64,000 nt of DNA, taken from assembly GCA_944380725.1 (NCBI GenBank), contig CALWIK010000005.1, positions 1 to 64,000 on the forward strand. Direction: 5' to 3'. This document shows, in pieces, positions 25,438 to 34,174 of the stretch (positions are counted from its first letter, which is position 1; every line of letters starts with the position of its first letter). Source of the stretch: an uncultured Clostridia bacterium (GTDB lineage Bacteria; Bacillota; Clostridia; Oscillospirales; Acutalibacteraceae). Made by a program: the position numbers and the translations under genes. The notes under the pieces are model-generated. The model had not been told where the DNA came from, did not search any database, and saw only the letters and a list, made by a program, of their open reading frames with translations.

Positions 25438-25824
25438 ATGTTAGAAACTAAATTTTATATTTGTACTCACTGTGGCAATATCGTCGAAGTTATTAATGAC
25501 TCAGGTGTGCCTCTGATATGCTGTGGACAAAAAATGCAAAAACTTATTGCTGGAGAAAACGAGGATGCTGCAGTTGAAAAACATATTCCGATTGTGTCAG
25601 TAAATGGAGATAAAGTGGAAGTTAATGTAGGTGAAGTTGCCCATCCAATGACTATTGATCACAGCATACAATGGGTTTATTTGAAAACGGATAAGGGTAT
25701 TCAAAGAAAAAATCTTTGTAAAGATAATGCCCCGGTAGCTACATTTTTTGTTGGAGATGAAAAACCTTTAGAGGCTTTTGCTTATTGTAATTTACATGGG
25801 TTGTGGAAGTCAAGTTTATCTTAA
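25438..25824 (+). CDS. dfx: Desulfoferrodoxin (2Fe superoxide reductase)
   Basis: 128 residues. Reduces superoxide to peroxide with electrons from rubredoxin. The N-terminal desulforedoxin-like centre I uses Cys9, Cys12, Cys28 and Cys29. The catalytic centre II has His49 (EKHIP), His69 and His75 (AHPMTIDH) and the Cys117/His120 pair (FAYCNLH). All ligands are present, so it is the two-iron form. The rubredoxin gene follows after 27 bases. Confidence 0.95.
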   Translation: MLETKFYICTHCGNIVEVINDSGVPLICCGQKMQKLIAGENEDAAVEKHIPIVSVNGDKVEVNVGEVAHPMTIDHSIQWVYLKTDKGIQRKNLCKDNAPVATFFVGDEKPLEAFAYCNLHGLWKSSLS

Positions 25825-25851
25825 TTTTTAAATGTTCAGGAGTGAAGAAAA

Positions 25852-26007
25852 GTGAAATTTGTTTGTGATATCTGTGGATGGATTTATGATGAAAATGCGG
25901 GAGACCCGGATAATGGAATAGCTCCTGGAACCCGTTTTGAAGATCTTCCCGATGACTTTGAGTGCCCTTTGTGTGGCGTTGGAAAAGATCAATTTTCTGA
26001 AATTTAA
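25852..26007 (+). CDS. Rubredoxin
   Basis: A 51-codon gene starting GTG behind AGGAG. The protein has the two CxxC pairs of rubredoxin (Cys5/Cys8 in CDICG and Cys38/Cys41 in CPLCG), the aromatic core GWIYD and the GDP-x-x-GI-x-PGT loop. It binds one iron. Sitting between superoxide reductase and the flavodiiron protein, it is the likely electron donor to both. Confidence 0.95.
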   Translation: MKFVCDICGWIYDENAGDPDNGIAPGTRFEDLPDDFECPLCGVGKDQFSEI

Positions 26008-26019
26008 TATAATAAAGGG

Positions 26020-26054
26020 TTAGTGTCTTGTTGGATGCGAGACACTAATTTTTT
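26020..26054 (+). terminator. Terminator after rubredoxin
   Basis: Arms TTAGTGTCT at 26020-26028 and AGACACTAA at 26040-26048 with an 11-base loop, followed by TTTTTT at 26049-26054: a textbook rho-independent terminator separating the dfx unit from fprA. Confidence 0.88.
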
Positions 26055-26101
26055 GATATGATAATAATAAATTTATAAAATTTATTTGTATGAGGGTTGA
26101 C

Positions 26102-27256
26102 ATGGAAATCACTAATGACATTTACTACATAGGTGTTAATGATTATGCACTGGACCTTTTTGAAGGACAATATATAGTTCCAAACGGAATGGCTTATAAT
26201 TCTTATATTATTTATGATGAAAAAATTGCAGTTATGGATACTGTTGATGCAAAGTTTACACTTGACTGGCTAAGTAATATAAAAAAGGTTATTAACGATA
26301 AATCACCAGACTATTTGATTGTTCAACATGTAGAACCAGACCATTCTGCAAGTATAAACGATTTTATGAAAACGTACCCAGAAACAAAAATAGTTTCATC
26401 GGCAAAGGCTTTTGATATTATAAAAAATTTTTTTGGAGAGAGTTATATTAATAGGAGGATGATTGTTAAAGAGGGGGAGAGTATAGGACTTGGTAAGCAT
26501 GTATTGAATTTTGTTTCAGCACCTATGGTGCACTGGCCAGAGGTTATTTTAACTTATGATAGTTATGATAAAGTACTATTTTCTGCGGATAGTTTTGGAA
26601 AGTTTGGCTCTATTGATGCTAATGAACCTTGGACTCCAGAAGCTCGTCGGTATTATGTGGGGATTGTTGGCAAATATGGTGCGCAGGTTCAAATTTTATT
26701 AAAGAAAATATCCAAGCTTAAAATAAAAAAAATATGTCCGCTACATGGGCCAGTTATTAGTGAAAATATTGATGAATGTATATCATTGTATAATAATTGG
26801 TCTTTGTATGAGCCAGAAAGTAAAGGTGTTTGTATCGCATATACATCTGTTTACGGCGATACAAAAAAAGTGGTGAATATGCTAGCACAAAAATTAAAAG
26901 CGAATAAGTGTGAGGACATAGCTATTAATGATCTTGCACGATGCGATTTATCGAGCGCAATTGCTGATGCTTTTAAATATGAAAATATAGTTTTAGCTAC
27001 GACAACTTATAATGCAGATATTTTTCCTTTTATGAAGACGTTTATTAATGGATTGCTGGAACGTAATTTTCAAAAACGTAAAGTTGCTTTGATAGAAAAT
27101 GGCAGTTGGGCCCCATTAGCTGCAAAAGTTATGGAAAATATGCTTGCTAACAGTAAGGACATTATATTTATAAACCCTGTTATAACAATTGACTCTAGTA
27201 TTAAAGAAGAAAATAAAAAACAGATAGAAATTCTTGCAAATGAACTTTGCAAATGA
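26102..27256 (+). CDS. fprA: A-type flavodiiron protein (oxygen/nitric oxide reductase)
   Basis: 384 residues; the ATG at 26102 follows GAGGG, and an in-frame ATG at 26090 is an alternative. The N-terminal metallo-beta-lactamase-like domain (to about 245) carries the diiron site, with HVEPDHSAS as the H-x-E-x-D-H motif and a further His in VHWPE. The C-terminal flavodoxin domain starts VCIAYTSVYGDTKKV, the FMN loop. It reduces oxygen or NO to water or N2O with electrons from rubredoxin. It completes the oxygen-defence module with the two preceding genes. Confidence 0.93.
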   Translation: MEITNDIYYIGVNDYALDLFEGQYIVPNGMAYNSYIIYDEKIAVMDTVDAKFTLDWLSNIKKVINDKSPDYLIVQHVEPDHSASINDFMKTYPETKIVSSAKAFDIIKNFFGESYINRRMIVKEGESIGLGKHVLNFVSAPMVHWPEVILTYDSYDKVLFSADSFGKFGSIDANEPWTPEARRYYVGIVGKYGAQVQILLKKISKLKIKKICPLHGPVISENIDECISLYNNWSLYEPESKGVCIAYTSVYGDTKKVVNMLAQKLKANKCEDIAINDLARCDLSSAIADAFKYENIVLATTTYNADIFPFMKTFINGLLERNFQKRKVALIENGSWAPLAAKVMENMLANSKDIIFINPVITIDSSIKEENKKQIEILANELCK

Positions 27257-27290
27257 TTGCTATCTGTATAAGCTATTTAATATTTTTATT

Positions 27291-27515
27291 TTATAAATCA
27301 CAATAAAAACCATTGTTAAATTTTAAATGCCAGCAATATTTACATTTTTCTGGGGAGTTGTTTTGTCTCCATTCATCCTCTTTTGTTTCTAAAACTTTAA
27401 AACTGCCAATTGGTTTGCGGCATGTTGTTTCTAAGCAAACATCAACGGATGCACCACCCGAAACAGAACCTAAATCATTTAATTTTAACTTTTCTTTTCT
27501 AAACCTTTCAATCAT
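27291..27515 (-). CDS. Orphan double-glycine peptide, Cys-rich
   Basis: 74 residues behind AAGGAG at normal spacing. A short leader (about 21 residues, basic then LNDLGSVSGG) is followed by a 53-residue core with five Cys: DVCLETTC, KCKYC and YCDL at the end. The leader form (LxxLxxVSGG) is that of peptides cut by C39 exporters, and the nearest such exporter is at 10722. The paired CxxC-like spacing might bind zinc or form disulfides. I recognise no family. Confidence 0.7.
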   Translation of the reverse strand: MIERFRKEKLKLNDLGSVSGGASVDVCLETTCRKPIGSFKVLETKEDEWRQNNSPEKCKYCWHLKFNNGFYCDL

Positions 27516-27593
27516 TTTATAACACTCCTTATCTAATTTGACACCTAGTAATTAAACTTTCCTTTTTATAGCTTTTTAAACATTTATTTGAAC

Positions 27594-27644
27594 AAAAAGC
27601 ATCCATAAAATACATGTAGAAAAGTAGTTTTATGAATGCTTTTT
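27594..27644 (-). terminator. Terminator downstream of the deacetylase gene
   Basis: Arms 27594-27610 and 27628-27644 pair over 17 positions with one C-A mismatch and end in runs of A on the left and T on the right, so it can act on either strand. It lies about 160 bases past the minus-strand deacetylase gene. The remaining intergenic DNA holds nothing recognised. Confidence 0.65.
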
Positions 27645-27805
27645 TTAAATAATATAAGATTTTTTATTAGTAGTAAGGCATGAACAATTAAAAAATATAA
27701 TAATATCGAAAATAGTTAAACTTTTATTTAAGTAACTTACATTATATTACTTTATTTTAATTTAGTCAATAGTAATATATTATAAAGATTTTTTGTTTTT
27801 TTTAG

Positions 27806-28621
27806 TTAAATATTACTAAGATCATCTAATGAACTAAAAATATATCCGTTTGATTTCCATTTATTTATAAGTTCGTCTAATATTTCTGAATTTGTTTTGG
27901 ATGTGCTGTGAAGCAATACAATTGCACCTGGATGTATACGTGAGAGTTTTTCGAAGGCGTGCTCTTTAGTAGGCTGTTTGTCTGTTAGCCAATCTACATA
28001 TGCTAAGCTCCAAAAAATAGTTTTATAACCTAATTCGTGTGCTTGTTTTAAATTTTCTTCATTATATTTTCCTTGTGGAGGTCTATAGTATTTTGACATA
28101 TCGTTGCCTGTTGTTTCTTTAAAAATTTCTTCGAGTTTTAAGAGTTCTTTTTTGAATGAATCTATGTTTGCAATTTTAGACATATCAGGGTGTGAGAAAG
28201 TATGATTGCCTACTATGTGGCCTTCATCTACCATTCTTTTTACTAAATCTGGACTAGTTTTTATGTAATTACCAACTAAAAAGAAAGTAGCTTTAACGTT
28301 ATTTTTCTTTAAAATATCTAGTATTGTGGGGGTATAGCCATTTTCAAAACCTGCATCAAATGTGAGATATATTTTTTTTTCATTGGAATTTCCTATATAA
28401 TAGGCATCATATTGTTTTAAAAAATCGCTACTAGCATTGCCAGATGGAGCTTTGCCAGGTTCACTGAAACTTAATCCCCAATTATTATTTATTGCATTTG
28501 AATTCGCAGTAGTTACAAATTTGTTTTTTGCAAGAAAATTTGCGTTAATCAATATAGATGCGAGTATAAGGCAAACTAACATTGAAAAAATTATATACTT
28601 TTTTCTTAAAACTAATATCAA
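27806..28621 (-). CDS. pdaA: Polysaccharide deacetylase, PdaA-like
   Basis: 271 residues with an N-terminal signal anchor (about 10-28). The NodB domain shows KKIYLTFDAGFENGY (catalytic Asp), VGNHTFSHPDM (metal HxxxH), YYRPPQGKYN and IVLLHS. The TFDAG rather than TFDDG motif and overall length match PdaA, which removes acetyl groups from muramic acid to make the muramic-delta-lactam of spore cortex. It lies directly beyond spoIVA on the same strand, agreeing with a spore role. The start is a TTG with a GGCGG-type site. Confidence 0.85.
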   Translation of the reverse strand: MILVLRKKYIIFSMLVCLILASILINANFLAKNKFVTTANSNAINNNWGLSFSEPGKAPSGNASSDFLKQYDAYYIGNSNEKKIYLTFDAGFENGYTPTILDILKKNNVKATFFLVGNYIKTSPDLVKRMVDEGHIVGNHTFSHPDMSKIANIDSFKKELLKLEEIFKETTGNDMSKYYRPPQGKYNEENLKQAHELGYKTIFWSLAYVDWLTDKQPTKEHAFEKLSRIHPGAIVLLHSTSKTNSEILDELINKWKSNGYIFSSLDDLSNI

Positions 28622-28645
28622 TTATGTGCACCGCCTTTTGTATAA

Positions 28646-30124
28646 TTAAAGAATTATACATATCAATCCGTTACAACCTTCATTTATTATTCGTTCTATA
28701 GTTTCTTTTATTTTAGCTCTAGCATCACTTGGCATACGATAAAGCTTGTTATGTAGGCCTTCATTTACTAATTCATATAACGATTTGCCAAAGATATTTG
28801 AGTCCCATATTTTTCCGGGATTTTCTTCGAATTCTTTTAAAAGATAATTTACTAGCTCTTCAGATTGCTGTTCGGAGCCAACTATAGGAGTAACTTCTGT
28901 TGTAATTTTTGTTTTTATCATATGTATGGATTGGGCAGAAGCTTTTAATCGTATGCCGTATTTTCCACCTTGCTTTATAATTTCTGGTTCATCAAGATAC
29001 AATTCTTCTGTAGAAGGCATAACAATACCATATCCGGTTTCTAGAACATCGTTGTAAGCCTGGCTAATTTTACTGTATTTTTCTTTTATGGCAGAAAGTG
29101 ATAACATACAATCCAACAAATCAGTTTCATCAGATAGTTCTAACCCAGTTTTTTCACCTAAGACTTTATAGAATAGGTTAGGTGGAATTTCTGTTAATAT
29201 TCTAGCGTTTCCTACGCCCAGATCTATTGAAACAGTTTTTGCAGAATTAATGTAATCACAAGAAGTTATATTGTCGGTTATATAATTTATCTCTCTTATT
29301 TTAGTTATGCTTTTGGAAAAATTTTCTATTGTAGAATAAATTTCTTTTCTTAACCAATGAGTTTTTTCTAGCGAAGTTAACCATTTTGGCATATCTATTT
29401 TGATTTCTTTTATAGGAAATTCAAAAAGAATTTGTGCAAGAATACGTTTAATTTCGTTTTCATTAAGCTCAATGCAGTTAACTGCGAGGACAGGGACTTT
29501 GTATTTTTCTGTTAAAGATTTTGCAAGATTTTTAGTTTCGTTTGCTGTAGGGTACATGCTGTTTAATAAGACTATAAAAGGCTTTTTTATTTCTTTTAAT
29601 TCATTGATTACACGTTCTTCGGCTTCTTGGTATTCTTCTCGAGGGATATCGCTTATGCTTGCATCTGTAGTTATAACAAGACCTATTGTTGAATGATCTG
29701 TTATAACTTTTTTTGTGCCAATTTCGGCGGCCATATTAAAGGGAACAGCTTCCTCAAACCAGGGGGTTTTTACCATCCTGGGTTGTTCATCTTCTATGTA
29801 ACCTAAAGAGCTTGGAACAATATAGCCTACGCAGTCTATTAAACGGACTTTAAAACTAGCATTATCGCCTATTTGTACTTCTGCTGCAGTTTCTGGAATA
29901 AATTTTGGTTCAGTTGTCATAATAGTTCTTCCTGCAGCAGACTGAGGTAATTCATCTAAGGCCCGCTCTTTTTTATAGCTGCTATCCATGTTTGGAATAA
30001 CTAAGCTATCCATAAATCGTTTTATAAAGGTTGATTTTCCGCTTCTAACAGGGCCAACTACACCAATATAAATATCTCCATTTGTTCGTTGAGCTATGTC
30101 TTGATAAATATTTTTTTCTTCCAA
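28646..30124 (-). CDS. spoIVA: Stage IV sporulation protein A
   Basis: 492 residues. An ATPase that polymerises on the forespore surface and forms the coat basement layer. The N-terminal TRAFAC-type domain starts with IYIGVVGPVRSGKSTF (Walker A at about 24-32) and contains DCVGYIVP and the Thr-rich switch STIGLVITTD. The C-terminal region ends with the conserved hydrophobic tail. It sits beside sipL and near spoVM, the two partners that localise it. Confidence 0.97.
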   Translation of the reverse strand: MEEKNIYQDIAQRTNGDIYIGVVGPVRSGKSTFIKRFMDSLVIPNMDSSYKKERALDELPQSAAGRTIMTTEPKFIPETAAEVQIGDNASFKVRLIDCVGYIVPSSLGYIEDEQPRMVKTPWFEEAVPFNMAAEIGTKKVITDHSTIGLVITTDASISDIPREEYQEAEERVINELKEIKKPFIVLLNSMYPTANETKNLAKSLTEKYKVPVLAVNCIELNENEIKRILAQILFEFPIKEIKIDMPKWLTSLEKTHWLRKEIYSTIENFSKSITKIREINYITDNITSCDYINSAKTVSIDLGVGNARILTEIPPNLFYKVLGEKTGLELSDETDLLDCMLSLSAIKEKYSKISQAYNDVLETGYGIVMPSTEELYLDEPEIIKQGGKYGIRLKASAQSIHMIKTKITTEVTPIVGSEQQSEELVNYLLKEFEENPGKIWDSNIFGKSLYELVNEGLHNKLYRMPSDARAKIKETIERIINEGCNGLICIIL

Positions 30125-30168
30125 AATTACTTCCTCCTAAGTTTGCATATTTTGTATTTATTTAAATT

Positions 30169-31707
30169 TTACATTGGAATGAAAAGCATATTTCTGTTTT
30201 GTAATTTGTCTGTGTCTATTTCGTTTTCTTTTTTTATTTTATCAACTGAAGTACAATATTTTCGTGCTATATCCCATATTTCTTCGCCATCGTCTGCATA
30301 ATAAAGAGTAATAGCGGCTTTTTTATCTTTTTCTCTAGGTTTTTCCTCATCTACAAATATGTCAGTTACAGACATATATTTATTTTCAACGTAAATGAGT
30401 GCTCCAATTTGGATCTCTGCAATTATCTCTACTGAATTTTTACCGATAAGACGACAATTACAAGATTTTAATATAACATTTTCTTCGCAAAATATATTTT
30501 CAGATTTATTATTAAGTGAATATTCACGGCTAAATTCTATAAGTCGCTCTAAATAAACAGGAATGTCGTTTTCATCTTTGGCCAAAACGCATATATTAAT
30601 TTTACCGTCAAACTTTATTTTTTGATCTTTAATAAAAATTTTTATGTTAGCAAGATTTCCGCTAGCGTCAATTATTTCAGAAATATTATTATCATTTATA
30701 TCTATATTGCCTTTTATAAGATTTAATTCATCTAATCTATCTATTATGTTTGATATTGAGATTTTTTCATATTTTGGCTCAGATTCATAATCTATAGAAT
30801 AAATATCAGTTAAAATATCTACATCTTTTTCTTCGTAAGCTGATACAGTAGCCTCCATCTTGCATTCAAATAATAGTAGGTTGTTCTCACCGTTATCGTT
30901 AGGTTTTATGTTTATGTTATGATTTAAAACTTCAATAACAATGTCGCAGTTACAATCGTCCTGTACACCTTCAATGTCCACAATCTGGCTAATAGGGATG
31001 CTATGTTCAAAGATTTCTACATTACTATATTCTAAGTCGCTAATATAAACTATTTTTACATTTGCCTCTGCATTTATCATAACTTTATTTTGCAGTGTTT
31101 TATAATCTTGCAAGTTTACATTAACAGATGTTTTTAATATATATTCTATATCGGGTTGTTTTGTACCTTTGTCTATGGTTTCTGCTATATTAAAATATTG
31201 TTGTCCAAGAGCTAGCAGGTTATTGTGTTGAGATGATATTTTTTTCTTTTCTATTCCTATGCCATCGATATCACAAACAATATTTTTTTCTTTTTTACAC
31301 TTAACTTTAGCATGAATAGAAAAAGCTCCATGAATATCTAACCTTCTGGGGGTAACAGCTCTGCAGTTAACATATTCTATTTTGGTTTTAGCAATAACAA
31401 TTGCATCTTGAACCGAATTGTTAAGGTTTATTGATGTAGAAAATGGACAAGTATGTTCACAGCACCTAATTGTTGATTTTTCTTCATCCAGATATATTAA
31501 AATGATGTCGGCATTGCCATCTACATAAAGTTTATCGCCAGAAATATTTTTAGAACTTATTTGTGGACGTATTTGACATTTTAAAATATTTTGAATATCA
31601 GGACAATAATCTGGTAAACTAAAGTCTAAGTCAACAGGTTGTTCAACAATTCCGTCAAAAATAGTTTCGCAGACAAATAAAGGTTCTTTCTTAATACTGT
31701 AATCCAT
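30169..31707 (-). CDS. sipL: SpoIVA-interacting SPOCS/LysM protein (SipL)
   Basis: 512 residues. Two or more DUF3794 (SPOCS) units cover most of the protein: the first starts FDGIVEQPVDLDFSLPDYCPDI, with another around residues 180-290 and a third towards 400-450. The C-terminal LysM domain (from about 465) contains ITLYYADDGEEIWDIARKY. In Clostridioides difficile SipL binds SpoIVA through its LysM domain and is needed for coat attachment. The adjacent spoIVA gene on the same strand supports the call. Confidence 0.9.
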   Translation of the reverse strand: MDYSIKKEPLFVCETIFDGIVEQPVDLDFSLPDYCPDIQNILKCQIRPQISSKNISGDKLYVDGNADIILIYLDEEKSTIRCCEHTCPFSTSINLNNSVQDAIVIAKTKIEYVNCRAVTPRRLDIHGAFSIHAKVKCKKEKNIVCDIDGIGIEKKKISSQHNNLLALGQQYFNIAETIDKGTKQPDIEYILKTSVNVNLQDYKTLQNKVMINAEANVKIVYISDLEYSNVEIFEHSIPISQIVDIEGVQDDCNCDIVIEVLNHNINIKPNDNGENNLLLFECKMEATVSAYEEKDVDILTDIYSIDYESEPKYEKISISNIIDRLDELNLIKGNIDINDNNISEIIDASGNLANIKIFIKDQKIKFDGKINICVLAKDENDIPVYLERLIEFSREYSLNNKSENIFCEENVILKSCNCRLIGKNSVEIIAEIQIGALIYVENKYMSVTDIFVDEEKPREKDKKAAITLYYADDGEEIWDIARKYCTSVDKIKKENEIDTDKLQNRNMLFIPM

Positions 31708-31888
31708 AGGTTTTGACCTCTCTTTTTATATTTCTATAAGTAAGTCTATTCTTGATATAATTTTTTTATGACACCAGTTATTAATTAAAATAAAAAGGTT
31801 TCAATTTTCACGTTTTTTCGCAAGAATGTATATAATAAGATAACGACGTAAAAAATTATAGCCACAAAATAAATCGGTGGTGAATGCA

Positions 31889-32032
31889 ATGAATTGCTAT
31901 GGTAGACAAGGAAAGTTAGCACTTATTTTTGTGCTAGGTCTTGCAATATCGTACTTTGTTCCAATTCTTTTTATAGTAAAACTTCTTGTTATTATATCAA
32001 TAATGCTTGCTATATGTTTAATGCAATGCTAA
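31889..32032 (+). CDS. Small membrane protein (47 residues) upstream of spoVM
   Basis: The ATG at 31889 follows GGTGGTGA. The product MNCYGRQGKLALIF... has a short polar start, two closely spaced hydrophobic segments separated by a single Pro and Lys, and ends LMQC. I recognise no family. It is 22 bases before spoVM and divergent from sipL, so a sporulation or membrane role is suggested by position only. Confidence 0.65.
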   Translation: MNCYGRQGKLALIFVLGLAISYFVPILFIVKLLVIISIMLAICLMQC

Positions 32033-32054
32033 CTTAGATGGGAGGGTCTTTTTT

Positions 32055-32138
32055 ATGAAAGTTGTTGTTGTTAAAAGTCCTAAGGTCCTCGGATTTTTTT
32101 TGAGAAAAATATTTAGAATAAAAAAAGAAGAATTTTAA
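32055..32138 (+). CDS. spoVM: Stage V sporulation protein M, SpoVM-like
   Basis: A 27-codon gene behind GGGAGGG. The peptide MKVVVVKSPKVLGFFLRK... has the SpoVM plan: a short hydrophobic start, Pro9 in KSPKVLG (compare KLPKFLG in Bacillus subtilis), an amphipathic helix and a charged tail. SpoVM lies along the outer forespore membrane, recognises its curvature and recruits SpoIVA. The closeness to sipL and spoIVA strengthens the call. It has its own terminator. Confidence 0.9.
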   Translation: MKVVVVKSPKVLGFFLRKIFRIKKEEF

Positions 32139-32145
32139 AATTATA

Positions 32146-32179
32146 AAAACCACAGAGGTTTAATCTGTGGTTTTGTTTT
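32146..32179 (+). terminator. Terminator of spoVM
   Basis: Arms AAAACCACAG (32146-32155) and CTGTGGTTTT (32165-32174) with a 9-base loop and a further T run to 32180. Confidence 0.88.
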
Positions 32180-32183
32180 TGTA

Positions 32184-32212
32184 TTGATTATATACGAATG
32201 TTAGAATATAAT
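32184..32212 (+). promoter_or_regulatory. Promoter of the aminotransferase gene
   Basis: TTGATT at 32184-32189 and TATAAT at 32207-32212 with a 17-base spacer, right after the spoVM terminator; the gene starts at 32240. Confidence 0.65.
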
Positions 32213-32239
32213 TATTATAATAAATTTAAGGAGATTTTT

Positions 32240-33517
32240 ATGAATTACATAAGTTTAAGTAAAAATGATTTGAATAAAGAAAAAGATAAGATGCTAAAGA
32301 AATATGAAGAGTTAAAAAAGTTAAACCTAAAATTAAATATGGCGCGTGGCAAACCTTCTCCGGAACAGGTGAATTTATCTAGAGCTGCTTTGGACGCAGT
32401 AAACTCTAAAACGAACTTTATTACAAAAGATGGATCTGACTGTTTAAATTATGGTGTATTAGATGGCTTACTAGAATTAAAAGAAATATTTACACCGGTT
32501 TTGGGAGTAAATAAAGAACAAATTTTCGTTGGGGGCAATTCTAGTTTAAGCATGATGTTTGACGTTATATCGTTTTTTATGACGAGTGGTGTGTGTGGTA
32601 GTGAGCCTTGGATAAAGCAAGGACAAATTAAATTTTTGTGTCCTTGCCCGGGGTATGACAGACATTTTGCAATTTTAAAACATTTTAATATAAAAGCAAT
32701 TCCTATTATAATGACAAATACAGGCCCAGATATGGATACAATTGAAAGACTGGTTACAAACGATAAATCGATTAAAGGAATTTGGTGTGTGCCTAAATAT
32801 TCAAATCCTCAAGGAATAACTTACTCTGACGAAACTGTGAAAAGATTTGCAAGATTAAAACCCGCAGCTAAAGACTTCAGAATTTTTTGGGATAATGCAT
32901 ATGCAATTCACGACCTTACAGAGACTCCAGAAAAACTTTTAAATATAATGACTGAGTGTGAAAAAAATAATTCTAAAGATTTACCAATAATCTTTTGTTC
33001 TACATCAAAAATAACATTTCCAGGCGCTGGGGTTGCTTTTTTGGGAGCATCTGAAAATAATATTAAAGAAATAAAAAAAATGTATTCGGTTAAGACTATT
33101 GGTTTTGATAAAATAAATCAGTTGCGCCATGCTAGATACTTTAAAAAATATGAAGGCTTAATAAATCACATGAATAAGCATCGTGCAATACTAAAACCTA
33201 AATTCGATATTGTCGTAAATACATTAAAAAATGAATTTGTAGAAAATAAGATTATTTCTTTTACAGAACCAAAAGGAGGCTACTTTGTTAGTGTGGACGT
33301 TATGGATGGCTGCGCAAAAAGAGTGGTTGATTTGTGCAAAAAAGTTGGGCTGGTTTTAACTGAGGCTGGAGCAACATTTCCTAATGGAATAGATAACAAT
33401 GATAGCAATATTCGTATTGCACCATCTTATCCTTCGGTAGAAGAATTAAAGACCGCTATGTCGGTTTTTTGTGTTTGTGTAAAATTAGCTGTACTTGAAA
33501 AAATTTTAGAAAATTGA
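32240..33517 (+). CDS. PLP-dependent aminotransferase, Asp-aminotransferase-like (PF12897 type)
   Basis: 425 residues; the ATG at 32240 follows AAGGAG, and the frame is open 14 codons further. The N-terminal block NLKLNMARGKPSPEQ and the LNYGVLDGLLELKE segment are typical of this fold-type I group. CVPKYSNPQG and FWDNAYAIHDL hold cofactor-contacting Asn and Asp, and STSKITFPG contains the Schiff-base Lys. The C-terminal substrate Arg is in NIRIAPSYPS. The amino-acid substrate cannot be fixed from sequence; aspartate or another dicarboxylic or aromatic amino acid is likely. Confidence 0.88.
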   Translation: MNYISLSKNDLNKEKDKMLKKYEELKKLNLKLNMARGKPSPEQVNLSRAALDAVNSKTNFITKDGSDCLNYGVLDGLLELKEIFTPVLGVNKEQIFVGGNSSLSMMFDVISFFMTSGVCGSEPWIKQGQIKFLCPCPGYDRHFAILKHFNIKAIPIIMTNTGPDMDTIERLVTNDKSIKGIWCVPKYSNPQGITYSDETVKRFARLKPAAKDFRIFWDNAYAIHDLTETPEKLLNIMTECEKNNSKDLPIIFCSTSKITFPGAGVAFLGASENNIKEIKKMYSVKTIGFDKINQLRHARYFKKYEGLINHMNKHRAILKPKFDIVVNTLKNEFVENKIISFTEPKGGYFVSVDVMDGCAKRVVDLCKKVGLVLTEAGATFPNGIDNNDSNIRIAPSYPSVEELKTAMSVFCVCVKLAVLEKILEN

Positions 33518-33520
33518 TTT

Positions 33521-34039
33521 TTATAATTTTTCTTGACTAAAAAAATTAATATATGTGTTTTCTCCAATTTTTATTTTTTCTATGAAACCTGTATTTTTAT
33601 TTGCTTTAAGTTCAAATTTTTCGTTATTTATTTTGCCCATAAAATTAATTTCCTCTCTACCTGAGTAAAATGGCTTTTCTTCGAGGTTATTGGCAATGTA
33701 GTCGAGGATATCTATTATTTCCTTTAAGACTGAAGATTTTGGTAAAAGTATTTCATCGGTTTTAAAGCTAAGTCCATCTTTTGATATGGAGCTTTTAGAA
33801 TTATTACGTTCTATTTTTAAACCATCCAGATTTTCTGGTGCAGTAACGTTTATACTGACAGAATTGTCTGCTTTTCTGATTATATTGGCAGATAACTCTC
33901 TTTCATTAGACTTAATGTTTAAATCACTTTTAAATTCTAAAATAGGAGGTTTATTTCCTAAGTTTAGTTCATTATTACAACTAGACAAAAAAAATATTGA
34001 AAACAGTAAACCTGCTAAAACAATAAACCTCTTTTGCAT
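33521..34039 (-). CDS. Putative lipoprotein of unknown function
   Basis: 172 residues beginning MQKRFIVLAGLLFSIFFLSSC, a lipoprotein signal with Cys at 21. The mature part is mostly alternating beta strands and polar turns (for instance NVTAPENLDGLKIER, INFMGKINNEKFELKANK). This resembles LolA- or DUF4367-like lipid-handling folds in outline but shows no decisive motif. It ends three bases from the aminotransferase stop, convergent with it. Confidence 0.7.
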   Translation of the reverse strand: MQKRFIVLAGLLFSIFFLSSCNNELNLGNKPPILEFKSDLNIKSNERELSANIIRKADNSVSINVTAPENLDGLKIERNNSKSSISKDGLSFKTDEILLPKSSVLKEIIDILDYIANNLEEKPFYSGREEINFMGKINNEKFELKANKNTGFIEKIKIGENTYINFFSQEKL

Positions 34040-34104
34040 ATTAATTTACTCCTCAATTTAAAATAAAAAGCAATTAATAAAATTTTATCATAAGTTAAAA
34101 ATTT

Positions 34105-34140
34105 TGCCGTGTTCGATATATTATATTATCAAACACGGCA
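34105..34140 (-). terminator. Terminator downstream of acpS
   Basis: Arms TGCCGTGTT (34105-34113) and AACACGGCA (34132-34140), extended by an inner GATA/TATC pairing after one mismatch. On the minus strand it follows acpS and runs into an A/T-rich tract. Confidence 0.65.
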
Positions 34141-34174
34141 TTTATATTCATAAATATCAATATAATTAAACATT

